Below, piece after piece: positions 24,001 to 33,160 of a DNA stretch of 64,000 bases; the first letter of the stretch is position 1; every line of letters begins with the position of its first letter. The DNA is from Strongylocentrotus droebachiensis (Eukaryota; Echinodermata; Echinoidea; Camarodonta; Strongylocentrotidae): contig JAVYIG010005370.1 in assembly GCA_035222895.1 (NCBI GenBank), positions 1-64,000 of the forward strand, given 5' to 3'. The position numbers and the translations under genes are program-made. The notes under the pieces are model-generated. The model was not told where the DNA came from, searched no databases, and saw only the letters and a program-made list of their open reading frames with translations.

Positions 24001-27000
24001 GAAAATTCAATTATTTTTAACAATAAAGATTTCTTATTGAAAAAGTAAAAAAGAAAATGATTTTTGATGAGGAGTTGTTCACACGCAATATAATTTCAAT
24101 TCCATATATTTTTGCTGAAAATGGCATGCGGGCAATATCTTATTTTCAACATTTGGGGTTAAAAGGGAACAAAATTGTTGATGTATGGAATATTAGGGAA
24201 GCTATTTTGAGAAGCAGAAAAAAGGGGAAAGTCCGTAATATTGTCTTTGGGGGAGTTTAAAAAAGAGCTGTTGAAATTTAGGGAAGAATAAAAGAATATT
24301 GCAGGAAGGGCAGGTAAAATTGGCCTTACATTTACAGAAGTGGGACCAAGTGAATTTTCATGAACTTTTAACAATGGGCTATTGTGGCTTTTGTAGCCTC
24401 GTTTAAATGATTAAAAAAAAAAAAGTTTAAATAGATTGCTTTCTGTTTGTCTGTCGCTCCAATTTGGGGTATTCTAAGGGGGCTAGGAACAGTGTGTGGT
24501 GAAAGTGTGCTCGGGTGGTGTGTGTGTGTCGCATGGTGGGGAGGGGGGGGGGGGGGGGGGGCCGGGGTAGTAGTGTGTTTGGTTGGGGTTATTTGTTTTA
24601 TGTTATAACTGATTTTATTTTTGTTTTCATCAATCGTACAATCTATGTAAAGAAAATGTTTTGAATTCATGTCAAGGAAAAACAACTGTATTTTATTTAT
24701 AAGATTGAAAAGTGTGTGTGACTGTGTGAGTGAGTGTAGGTATATATAAATATATTTGTGTTTATTTCAATTATTTTATTATTACTCATATTTTATAAAT
24801 ATGTATATATTTATATATATATAAACTGTTCAGAGGAACAAGGTCCAAAGAATATATATATATATATATGTATAATGTATCACGATAATTTTTATTCTGA
24901 TTAAAGATCGGTACAGTGGATCCAGCTGAGATTAAGCGATTGATCGTAAATGATGTTGACGAACTCTCATCACCTTCGTCCTCCTCTTCAAGTGAGATGT
25001 GGCGAACAAGCAATATAGAAGTCGAGGTATTACTAGTTGAAGCATTGTTGTATAGGAACATACACGTCTTTATTCCGAAGTTTCCTTATTCTAAAAAGAA
25101 AAAAAAAAAAAAAAAAAAAAAATTCTTGAAATGAAATACGGTTCCTTTCATAATTGTTTGCCTTCAAAGTTAGAACGTTCGGAATAATGATCTCTTCGTC
25201 CTATTCGGACTTAGGAACTTTTTTCGTTTTAGGGTTTATGAAACTAAGTTATAACATTTTCGGAATTACGGACCTTTGTAAAAATGAACCCTACTTCATT
25301 TTTGAAATTCTGAACCTTCAGAAAAAGGAACCTTCATATAATAAGTTGGTGATTCAAAATTATGAGCTATCAGAAAAACCAATGCCTACCCCCCCCCCCT
25401 TAGGCCAACACAATAAATCATATGTTTGCCCTCGACCGCCCGCTCGTCATTTTCGGCCCGCTCCTATTTATTTTAAAACAAATTATTTAAAATTTAAAAA
25501 AATGGGGAAAAAAAAAAAAAAAAAGACACACAAAAAATAAATAAAAAATAAAAAAATCCGCCCGCCCGCCCGCCCCTACTCCAGAAAAGCAATCGAGGAC
25601 AACCAAAAGATTTTGTTTGTTTGGCCTTAACGGGAAAAGTTCAGGTCACTGCATATTTCTTAATCTGATAGAACGCATGCTTGTCCCCAAAAAAGCGTTT
25701 TACTCTAGTGAGAAAATGGCTTTGTCTTAATTGATGACAAATTTGGCATGCTACCCCCCCCCCTATTCAAGTAGTTGTAGCGACCCCCCTAAGTGTTTTG
25801 TCGATTATATATCAACCTCAAAAAAATTCAGGGACAAAAAAATAGTATACTTCGGAGGATAAAAAGCAAAACATTCATAAGTAGTTTTTTTCTATGAAAA
25901 CAGTTCAAAACACAATGCTGTGTTGGCTTTAAAGGTAAAGACCAGTATTGGAAATGCCCCAATTTCAAAAAATGTAATGGAAGCTCTTATTACCAATCAT
26001 GTGAAAGAATATGTTTTGAATAATACATGATGATAAAAAAATTGCCGGGAAACCGCCTTCTGATTGATAATATTTGGTAAATTAGTTTATCTATTGGTGT
26101 GTGAGAGATAAAACGCACGTGTGTGTAGTCCCATATACATTTTTCTGTGTACAGTGCTTGTAACTTTATGAAGACTGGGCCAAATTTCTTATCATTTTGA
26201 TGATTCCAGAACCTTGCAGTACATCTATGCTAGATGATCAACCTTTTCTGATCGATTTCACAACGTTTCTTTCACAATGCAATCCCATGACCATAACTGG
26301 TCTTTATCTTTAACAAAATTAACAAAAATCATTAAGCTTTTCATTCTGAATATCTCCAAATATTTTCTCTTTTTTAATTACTGATAGGTATCACACTTTG
26401 CCTATGGAAGTGGAGACAGAAACCCTCTCCTCGATATCCCGTTCTACAAGAAATCGAGTGATGGTAAATTTTATGCCGAGTTCCTACCAGAAGACAAGGT
26501 CAGTGTACTAAAAAATGAAGTATGCATACTATACAAGCCTATACCGACTATCCACGGGAAGTGTTTCACTTGTTTGACTCTCAATGCAAGGGTTTACGAA
26601 TCACTCTAGGAATGGATGGATCTTTCCTACGGCTCGTTCAGATATGACGCGGTAAATCGCCCCCCACCCTCCCCCCCCCAAAAAAAAGATATATATATAT
26701 ATATATATATATTTTAAAAAAAATCAACGTTTTGTTTTGGTAACGTGTAAATGGACGGCAACTGCGCGCAACAAAGGTCCCATTCGTATTCACTTAGCTG
26801 TTGTATCTTTGCATTTTAATGGTGTTCAAACAAACCAATGTTCGATACAGATTCCTTATCAATTTAAGAACCTTAGAATTAAGGTTAGGAAACAGCAACC
26901 TTAGGACCACGAATATTAAGACCAATTAAACTGGGGAGCATTGATCCTTGAAAATTTCCTGATGCAGGTGTTGTTAAATTGTTAAACCATAGACCCTGTA

Positions 27001-28656
27001 TAGCCATATGCGAGGGTTAGGCTCATTACAAGTGTTTATTAGGCGTCAATTAGATTAATTAATCCAATGCTGAAAGCAGCACTTAGGTTAATAGAATGAT
27101 AATAGGACTTCTAGGAAGAAGACAACTTTAGACTGATTTGCAGTTTGCTCGACATTTATTCCGCTCCGAAACTAGGAGTCCTTTTCCTCAAAACATGTAA
27201 AGTAGGAAAGTCAAAGTAAAACAAGTAACATGCATAAAAGCAATAACAAAATCTTATAACCACAATAAAGAGGGTCCACCATAAACAATTCGACAATAAT
27301 GTATAAACGTGATATGATTCAACAATCTTAAGGGTACATGTACCATGAGTGAAACTCAAAATTGTAGGGATCTCCGGTCACGTGATCAGCGGAGGGATAG
27401 TAACTCCTTCCGATCACCCCAGGTCCCTGGGGTTTACGTGACCTGCCGGTAGGATAGTATCTCCTACGGATGAACCCCACAACTTTTCAATACTCACAAA
27501 ATCATCAATGCATAAATAACATAGTTATGGAAACACTATATTTGTGGGATCTCGAGTCACGCGATCAGCGGAAGGATAGTAATTCCCTCCGATCACCCCA
27601 GGTCCCTGGGGTTTACGTGACCTGCCGGTAGGATAGTATCTCCTACGGATGATCCCCACAACTTTTCAATACTCACAAAATCATCAATGCATAAATAACA
27701 TAGTTATGGAAACACTATATTTGTGGGGTCTCGAGTCACGCGATCAGCGGAAGGGTAGTAACTCCCTCCGATCACCCCAGATACCTGGGGTTTACGTGAC
27801 CCACCGACAGGATAGTATCTCCTGCAGTATCCCCAATGTTATCCCGGTGCTACTATACCAGCGCATACATGTATATAAGAAGTGGTGATAATCGGAACCA
27901 ACCATGGAATAATCACGAGTAAAAGAAATCCTCCCCCAGTCAACCCCCGTGTTACCATGATATTAAATACATACAATTCGTTATATCACTCAAAACAACA
28001 TTGTACTTCCAATTTGTTAATCCTCAATCAACTTTAAGTAGTTTACTTCTTCAACTCTACTTAAACTAAAGAGGGGTGGGTGGGCCGGGGAAAAAGGACT
28101 TCTCCGAGCGGAGATAAAGTCGAAAGTGAGAAAATCTTGCACACGGCGTTCCCACGCTTACTGCGCGCATAACTCCACCGTTGTAGATTCACTGGCTGTG
28201 CGCATTTTCGGTTTCTTTACAGAGGTAAATTTCACATGTCGCTGTCTCACAAAGGCACCGCTTAAACAGCTGTAAAAGGCGCGCGCTATTTCTGGCCTAT
28301 GCCAGCAATTGTTTTGTCTATCCTTGACTCTCCCAGAATGCCTCTGATCATTTATTATGATCACGTTATTCTTATCGTTGCATCGCTCATCTTGGACCAG
28401 CTCCCAGCCGAGCTGCCGCAGCGACTGCTAGACGTCGTCGTCCGCATCTACACCAAGGTACCCAAATTAGATCGAGAGACCATCAACAAGGCCAGGTCCA
28501 GATGCAAGACCAGGCTTGAAATGACAAATCGCAGGCGACGCTCCGTCCCAACCACACCCTTCAAGCAGAAGGTCAAGAGTCCACCAATTGGACCAATGGC
28601 TCCTAGCCCGCCCATGAGCGCCGTTAGCCGTCTTACCAGCCTTATCTCCAGTTCAG
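16903..28656 (+). CDS. SAMHD1: SAMHD1-like HD-domain dNTP triphosphohydrolase, copy 1 (ten exons; 5' end and native last exon missing)
   Basis: Exons: 16903-17063, 17984-18173, 19043-19186, 19898-20104, 20489-20580, 22048-22104, 22331-22523, 24907-25026, 26388-26498 and 28401-28656. All are open and phase-matched, about 510 codons, aligning with human SAMHD1 from residue 117 to near its end. SAMHD1 cleaves dNTPs to deoxynucleoside plus triphosphate and restricts viral and retroelement DNA synthesis. The HD set is intact: H167 (RFEH), H206/D207 (CHD), H233 (KHEE) and D311 (VDKWDY). Allosteric positions D137, Q142, R145, R333, R352 and K354 are kept; K455 appears to be Q. The penultimate exon has a CDK-type T-P-F-K site like human T592. 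No SAM domain was found. The terminal exon present in copy 2 is absent; the next acceptor (29,846) leads into receptor-tail exons. The gene is probably functional in its core, but both ends are uncertain. Confidence 0.9.
17984..18173 (+). CDS. SAMHD1: SAMHD1 copy 1, HD-motif exon
   Basis: Phase 2 to 0. [20 protein letters not shown] carries H206, D207, H210 and H215. Human has P where this copy has A (GHGAF against GHGPF). Confidence 0.92.
18193..18395 (+). mobile_element. tRNA-derived SINE in SAMHD1 copy 1 intron
   Basis: The tRNA-like head GGCACGATGGCTCAGTGGTA carries an A-box; a B-box-like stretch follows (degraded here). The body runs 'agtgccc..ggctttaatcctcattactaagtcactcgg' and ends 'aaacaaaccaaacatt'. 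The same SINE occupies the equivalent intron of copy 2 (43,907), so it predates the duplication. Confidence 0.8.
18672..18690. repeat. Poly(A) run
   Basis: An uninterrupted A run of about 19-20 nt inside a SAMHD1 copy 1 intron. Confidence 0.8.
19043..19186 (+). CDS. SAMHD1: SAMHD1 copy 1, exon with H233
   Basis: Phase 0-0, 48 codons from [12 protein letters not shown] to LGVNEGEEM. The first codon is the catalytic-site histidine (human H233). Confidence 0.9.
19195..19880. repeat. Purine then pyrimidine simple-repeat tracts
   Basis: A GA-rich tract at 19,200-19,275 and CT-rich tracts at 19,680-19,870 lie in the intron before the D311 exon. Copy 2 has comparable tracts at 45,130-45,210 and 45,630-45,790, so they predate the duplication. 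Confidence 0.7.
19898..20104 (+). CDS. SAMHD1: SAMHD1 copy 1, exon with D311 and ARD
   Basis: Phase 0-0, 69 codons. [20 protein letters not shown] contains D311, K312, Y315 and D319. FNRILPF keeps R333 and F337, and FRDK keeps R352 and K354. Confidence 0.92.
20489..20580 (+). CDS. SAMHD1: SAMHD1 copy 1, exon with Y374-Q375
   Basis: Phase 0 to 2. [20 protein letters not shown] keeps Y374 and Q375; human K377 is R here. The donor CAT|gtaatc splits a Met codon. Confidence 0.88.
21018..21068. repeat. (CA)n microsatellite
   Basis: About 50 nt of CA repeats with single interruptions. Confidence 0.9.
21120..21673 (+). mobile_element. TTAA-flanked MITE family M1, copy 1
   Basis: It starts TTAATAGAAAAGTTGAGTTC and ends AACTTAACTTTCCCTTTAA, imperfect terminal inverted repeats bounded by TTAA. 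It matches 59,091-59,660 along its whole length (for example 'gacatttNtagtgctcttttag', 'cagtgaccgttaattaatta', 'gtgtagcgccc') and the element entering at 63,922. It lies in the SAMHD1 copy 1 intron before 22,048. It encodes no transposase. Confidence 0.8.
22048..22104 (+). CDS. SAMHD1: SAMHD1 copy 1, 57-nt exon
   Basis: Phase 2-2, reading [19 protein letters not shown]. It aligns with human '[20 protein letters not shown]'. The same exon is at 52,307 in copy 2. Confidence 0.85.
22331..22523 (+). CDS. SAMHD1: SAMHD1 copy 1, C-terminal lobe exon
   Basis: Phase 2 to 0, about 64 codons. [20 protein letters not shown] and [16 protein letters not shown] align with the human 'DDMEAYTKLTDNIFLEIL' and 'AREILKQIEYRNLFKYV' segments. 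R451 is kept; K455 is Q. Confidence 0.9.
22690..22735. repeat. Fragment related to the foldback family
   Basis: GGGGCCTGGCTGTCAAAATA with 'tttaaagcag' resembles the arm motif of the GGCGCGCC foldback elements ('gaggcctggctgt..', '..ttaaagcagtc'). Confidence 0.35.
22795..23110. repeat. (AAT)n / (GAT)n-rich simple repeat
   Basis: Imperfect trinucleotide runs of AAT, GAT and AAC. The equivalent copy 2 intron has a similar run at 53,095-53,350. Confidence 0.85.
23190..24400 (+). mobile_element. L1/Tx1-like LINE RT C-terminal fragment
   Basis: Frames with stops read '[18 protein letters not shown]', 'DIKILGVYF', '[18 protein letters not shown]', [32 protein letters not shown] and [12 protein letters not shown]. 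These are the RT thumb and C-terminal region of Tx1/L1-clade elements. The copy is frameshifted and lacks endonuclease and the RT catalytic box. It is inserted in the SAMHD1 copy 1 intron before 24,907 and absent from the copy 2 intron. Confidence 0.8.
24541..24562. repeat. Poly(G) run
   Basis: A G run of about 20 nt next to GT-rich sequence; its length may be unreliable in the assembly. Confidence 0.7.
24907..25026 (+). CDS. SAMHD1: SAMHD1 copy 1, Ser-rich linker exon
   Basis: Phase 0-0, 40 codons with [16 protein letters not shown]. It is the most divergent exon between the two copies (about 8 of 40 residues differ). Confidence 0.8.
25095..25580. repeat. Poly(A) runs and homopolymer-rich intron
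   Basis: A runs at about 25,098-25,122 and 25,508-25,525, and a CCCGCC-repeat at 25,557-25,576. The intron also has degenerate 'gaacctt..ggaatta' phrases that recur at 25,200-25,380 and 53,950-54,190. Confidence 0.6.
25929..26313 (+). mobile_element. TTAA-flanked MITE family M2, copy 1
   Basis: Ends TTAAAGGTAAAGACCAGTAT and ATAACTGGTCTTTATCTTTAA form terminal inverted repeats with TTAA at both edges. The reverse-orientation partner is 43,084-43,458 (shared 'aagaaatttggccca' complement, 'tcatgtgaaagaatatg'). It encodes no protein. The two copies sit in different SAMHD1 introns, so they are independent insertions. Confidence 0.82.
26388..26498 (+). CDS. SAMHD1: SAMHD1 copy 1, exon matching human FYCK region
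   Basis: Phase 0-0, 37 codons. [20 protein letters not shown] aligns with human '[20 protein letters not shown]'. Confidence 0.88.
26690..26712. repeat. (TA)n microsatellite
   Basis: A run of TA dinucleotides between an A run and a T run. Confidence 0.85.
27361..27842. repeat. Tandem array, three units of about 180 bp
   Basis: Units begin near 27,363, 27,543 and 27,722; the third is truncated. Each has 'tcacGNgatcagcgg', 'ctccgatcacccca', a palindromic core CCCCAGGTCCCTGGGG, 'tttacgtgacc' and 'tagtatctcct'. Units 1 and 2 share nearly identical spacers ('acttttcaatactcacaaaatcatc'). It lies in the last-but-one SAMHD1 copy 1 intron and is absent from copy 2. Confidence 0.9.
28401..28656 (+). 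CDS. SAMHD1: SAMHD1 copy 1, penultimate exon with CDK site; phase 1 end
   Basis: 256 nt, phase 0 to 1. [20 protein letters not shown] matches human 'LLPEKFAEQLIRVYCKKV'. [14 protein letters not shown] holds the proposed CDK site (T-P-x-K). It is 39 nt longer than the copy 2 exon, adding a Pro/Ser-rich stretch ([13 protein letters not shown]). Donor TTCAG|gtaaga. Confidence 0.88.
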
Positions 28657-29248
28657 GTAAGACCTCCTTTGCAGGGATTACCGATGGTTTCATCCCATGA
28701 GCCTGAAAAGAGACTGAGAAATGTTCGCTTCCTGTAGGATATTGGGCTATGCCCAATAAACAGACCACTAAAAATAACCTCTTTTGGGAGTGTATTTTAA
28801 GTGATTTTAAAGTATGGTACCTTTTGAACTAAATGTAAACGTTATCGACAAGTGCCTTCCTTTAAAAAGAAATGTGTACTCCTGTTCACATTTTCATCCC
28901 ACCTAAAAAACCACCAATTTATTACGCGACTGGAGTAACGTGATTCCACTTACCTCTGTAAATCAATTGTTTATGACCAAATAACTACTTGACCAAGCAA
29001 CGAGTTTTTTTATCCGTTAACTGATGGTGGTGATAAATAAGTAATTATTTGGTATTTTAAGCACCTTTATTGATCGGTTTCACAGGTTATCCAATGTTGA
29101 TGGTAATAATCACGTTACTTACACCGGCTAATCGTCTTATTGTTCTGATCGTGAATCTCTGGTTGTATCAAATTAGTAATTCTGAGGTGTCTTACACACC
29201 CTTTTTAAATGGTTTCAAAGCTACCATTTATATTCGCTATGAAGATGA

Positions 29249-29434
29249 CTGACAAAGAAAGCGGACAAAATATACAGTTCCTCAGGTACACAAAGGAACA
29301 TCCCTTCACTGCTATTATGTAAAAATGTGTAGAACAGGTGTCACATGCATATTCACCTTTTTACATAATAGCAGTGAAGGGATGTTCCTTTGTCTACTTG
29401 AGGAACTGTATATTTTGTCCGCTTTTTTTGTCAG
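29249..29434. mobile_element. Long perfect-arm palindrome (foldback MITE)
   Basis: The arms, about 75 nt each, begin CTGACAAAGAAAGCGGACAA and end with its complement (TTGTCCGCTTTTTTTGTCAG). Near-identity runs through 'ggaacatcccttcactgcta'. The loop is about 35 nt. It is in the intron after the penultimate SAMHD1 copy 1 exon; no counterpart was seen in copy 2. Confidence 0.85.
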
Positions 29435-29439
29435 CCCTG

Positions 29440-29830
29440 TTCATAGTGATTAGGCCCCCAAAAGGAAAGAAGGCATATGTTTAGAGGTTCCTGGTGATGC
29501 AGAAGTATTGCAATGAGAAGAGAAGAATGATAAACAGAGACCGAAGAGTGATTGATTGAGAGAGTGCATGACAGAAAGAGAGAGAGAGAGAGAGAAAGCG
29601 GGATGTTATCAAGTGAGAAAGAGTTAAAGATGATTGCACCTAACCTTACTATGCTAAGTAACATGAATGGGCATTGATACGAGAGAGTACAAAAGAATAG
29701 TCTCAAAGAGCATGATAGATAATGGGACTTATGTAAGTAATGCCTACATCAAAAGCTCTGTCTGAAGTTTCTCATTCCTATGCAACTACCTAAATGATAC
29801 ATGTATTAAAATAGATTTTCTTTTTGTAAC
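29440..29830. other. SAMHD1 last-intron sequence shared with copy 2
   Basis: It matches 58,590-58,925 ('ggtgatgcagaagta', 'accgaagagtgattga', 'ggtctcaaagagcatgata', 'gcaactacctaaatga'). The match stops after 'ttttgtaac' at 29,830, about 15 nt before the receptor-tail exon at 29,846. This is the proposed duplication joint. Confidence 0.65.
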
Positions 29831-29845
29831 GAATCATTTCTTTAG

Positions 29846-29892
29846 GAATTATGAATTTACCGGCAGCAATAGTGAGTGCCTGCAGAAGATGG
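29846..29892 (+). CDS. Receptor-tail-like exon 1 of unit 2, possible fusion exon to SAMHD1 copy 1
   Basis: 47 nt, acceptor atttctttag|GAAT, donor GATGG|gtaagg. It is a paralogue of the Ig receptor exon 8550-8590: the same phase pattern (1 to 0), similar exon end ('agtgccNgca'), and a similar intron after it. It reads IMNLPAAIVSACRRW. SAMHD1 copy 1 ends its exon at 28,656 in phase 1, so splicing 28,656 to 29,846 is in frame (split codon G|GA = Gly). With no upstream receptor exons nearby, it is orphaned or used by SAMHD1 copy 1, or reached from 8,156 by a very long intron. Confidence 0.5.
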
Positions 29893-30072
29893 GTAAGGAA
29901 GTTCCACATTCATTTGTTTTTATAAGATGTCATGAAAAGGATAATTACCTTTGTTATTGTTGCCAAAATTACTTAAGGTTTCATTTTCTTTTGTAATTTG
30001 TTTGTTTAAGCTGAAATGAGACAATCAAGAAATGTAATCAAATATTTATATAATATTGGATGGCTTTGAGTA

Positions 30073-30156
30073 TGATACAAGAATACATTGCTCGAGCTAT
30101 GACGATATTGAACGATTCCAATATTGTCATAGCGAGATCAATATATTCTTGTATCA
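30073..30156. ncRNA. Candidate pre-miRNA-like hairpin
   Basis: An 84-nt imperfect palindrome: TGATACAAGAATACATTGCT pairs with the complement AGATCAATATATTCTTGTATCA region, and CTATGACGATATTG pairs with CAATATTGTCATAG. There is a small internal mismatch and a short loop near 30,112-30,117. Stem length and size fit a microRNA precursor, but a small foldback element fits equally well. It lies in the intron between tail-like exons 1 and 2. Confidence 0.35.
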
Positions 30157-30499
30157 CACAAAAACAAAGACATACAATGTTATTATTATCATCTATATCA
30201 GACTGATTAGTGAAGTAAAACAAATTGGACTTAATACCTCGGTAAATATTTGTTTTATTTGTTTTATTTTTCGATATTTATTTCCATCATTCACAGGTGT
30301 TTACAAATGAATATTTGATAAACATTCAACACAGTTAATAGTATAATAGAAGGTACATTACATACAACTCATATGAACAAATTCAACATCATTATAGTTT
30401 AGTGTATTTTAAGATAGGGCCTATCACTTCAAATTAACATATTTAATATAGGCTTACATGAGAAAATAAACACCTTTAGCATCTAACAACCATGAATTG

Positions 30500-30665
30500 G
30501 AACAAATGTAAAAGACAGACAAACAAACAAACAAACAAATAACCATACACTTAGTCTTAAAAACAGACAAACAAACAAACAAAACAAACGAAAAAAAACA
30601 TTAGAGAGAAAGAAAAAGTAAAAACACAAACAAAACAGAAGAAAAGAAAGAAGTTTGTGGCGTCC
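30500..30665. repeat. (AAAC)n-rich A-rich tract
   Basis: Runs of ACAAACAAACAAAC at about 30,518-30,540 and 30,567-30,585, then A-rich sequence. Confidence 0.8.
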
Positions 30666-31214
30666 GATAAAATATGGCTTTTTTTTCGTGTGATATTGAT
30701 ATGATATCGATATCGATAGTTGAAGTTCCTGGATGATCGACTGAGCAATGCGAAAACAATATTGGTCAGTCATCCGGTTACTGCGCTAAAATTATTTAAC
30801 ACACTGATTTATTGTACCACTTGGAAGCCTTATATAGATAATAATATGCAGATATCGACCGGTAGGGTGTGTAGTATGAATAAAATTGACCGCCGCACAG
30901 TGGGAGGAACCAAAGTGCGTCAAAATTCTTTTTTTTTTAATTTAAAAAAAAAAATATTCTTCTAGCCCAGTTGAAAGATAATACATTGAAGAATACTTCA
31001 GTAAAATATGTAATTCCGGTATGCACAATAAGGGTACAATTTAACTCCTTCAAACGGCAAAATCCTACATATTCCCAGTTTTAGTGCAAAAGTGACTTAT
31101 TTTTCAAATCAACATAAAGTTTTTAAGTTATTGATATACACCTTCTCTCACATATTCCTGATAGTTCATTTCACTGCATGACTGGCTTAAATATAGATGG
31201 AAACATAATCTTCA

Positions 31215-31620
31215 TAATATATTATAGGGTAATTCACTGAAATTGGTCTAAGTATCCATTTTTCTAAATTAATCCGGAGGAAACGTTTAGATTTCCAAAG
31301 ATTTACACTTTGATTTTATTACCTCTATTTTCTCTCTGATGTCTCAGCTTAAAGTTAATACCAGATTTGGCTCCCATCTTTTGCCTGTTTTATTTTAGAG
31401 CCAAATTTCCTTTGCCACATTGCCCCGGAAAATGTGTTTATTTTGGTCCGCGGCTGAAGGATTCGCTGTCATAAACTAAGGCGCGTGGGGCGCGTTACAT
31501 TGTCTTGACGGGGTCTGCTCGCTATTTATAAGGACCACTATTCATAAAAGATAGCTATTCATTAAGTCGCATTATGAATAGCGAGCTTGACCCGTTCTGA
31601 CACCGCGGACCGAAATGAAT
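31215..31620 (+). repeat. Interspersed repeat R3, direct copy
   Basis: Matches the reverse complement of 14,580-14,885. It also contains an inner inverted pair 'ttttggtccgcgg' (31,440) and 'ccgcggaccgaaa' (31,600) around a GC-richer insert, which looks like a small foldback insertion. Confidence 0.6.
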
Positions 31621-31691
31621 CAGATATTACCTCCATAAATTCCTTTAAGAAAGTAGCCCTGTTAGTTTTTACGATCATCATATCCTTTCAG

Positions 31692-31760
31692 TTACCGCCA
31701 TTGAGAAGTACTTCAACACCGTTGGCCACTGACGTTTCTTATCATGAAACTGGAGACGAG
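31692..31760 (+). CDS. Receptor-tail-like exon 2
   Basis: Acceptor cctttcag|TTACCG preceded by a pyrimidine-rich run, donor GACGAG|gtaaat; 23 codons, phase 0-0, reading LPPLRSTSTPLATDVSYHET then GDE. Ser/Thr/Pro-rich, no recognised signalling motif. No counterpart was seen in unit 1. Confidence 0.5.
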
Positions 31761-33160
31761 GTAAATATCGATGTTAGATAACAAGTATTTCCAAAGTTTG
31801 TTGTAAGTACAGATATACCATGAAAGTGGAACTTTATTTAAAAATAGTTATAGCTCATGATTTTAAGGGATCCATGATATTTTTGTATACGGCACAAAAA
31901 TACTTTAAACGTTTAATTACCTTCTGAATCATTTGATATGAGTCATTATTGAAAACTTAAGGTGAAACCTTGATTAGACAAGGTTATCAAAATTCAATGC
32001 TTGGTAACATTCGTAATGATTATTATCGATTACAAAACGCTTAGATAGAGCCCCGGCATAATACCTGAAGAGCTCTCCGAATGCTGCTGGGATTTGTGAC
32101 GTCACATATTGAACATAATTTGCACAAGTAGGCGATGCCCCATGACATCTCACACAATCATATTCAGTGGCTGTTTTGTCATCTACTCTTCATTCATATA
32201 TTTTACTTCACTAACGTCAGGCTAAATGTTTAATCTATTGCCTCACTTTAAACCCCGCACATGGTATTTTTTTGATGAAAAATGCAGCGATAACAAAAAT
32301 AATGGAATCCGTCGCTTGTAAACAAAATATTAAGACGACATTGTATTTTCAGCTGCATACACCGCGGTATGTTCGGCGTTTCAAGAGGAAACAAATGCCG
32401 TCCATGCTATCATTCCGTTTTTTTTCCAATGTGAAAGTGTGTTTTCTTTGATTGTTAATGATCCTCTGTCCAGTGTATTTACAAACAAAAGAATTTAGTT
32501 ATCAGAATCGGTTTCATATCCATTTTTGAATGGGGTAAAATGCCATCACATTTATATACACTTAACTCATTATAATTTGAGAAATTAAAGCATTGCAATT
32601 ATTGTTATTCCTGATGGGATGTCGTCTGCTTGGGCAGGATTTGTTCATATTGTGACGTCATTAAAATATTGTTATTTTTCTGGCGAATCTCTCGTATATC
32701 CTAGATGCTATGGAGGTGGTTTGATTTGTATTTTTATAAATCATGGCCCGATATGTAGTTAACCTAAAACTTGTACGATGATCATTTGTAAGCTTCCAAG
32801 TTTCTAGTGATACGTTATTTGCCATATTTGTGATATTCTTTGAAACGGCACTTTAATGAATGAATTAATAAATAGATAAAAAGGAGGTACGTTTATTTAA
32901 ATTAAGAACCACAGGTCCACATCAAGCAATCGTTCTTCCCATATCCAGGATTGCCTCAATGATTTTGTATAAAAATATACCATGCACTGCAATGCTCCAG
33001 TTGAAATTATGGATTCTCTGAGGTGACTGACAAAGTACTCCTTCTCAGTATATTAACTACGTCACCCAGCGAAAAGGGTCCATAATTTTACCTACAACAG
33101 AGTACATATGGTTTGTTTCAATTAACATAGATATAGATTGAAATCTTATGAGGTACTTTA
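31761..33160. other. Intron between tail-like exons 2 and 3a
   Basis: No further exon recognised. 32,890-33,090 resembles 10,680-10,900 of unit 1. Confidence 0.45.

Noticed and set aside
24541..24562. Poly(G) and other homopolymer runs as signals
   Set aside because: Probably simple sequence with unreliable length; no functional reading is supported.
27361..27842. CRISPR-like array
   Set aside because: Three long near-identical units with repeated, not unique, spacers, in an animal intron: a tandem satellite.
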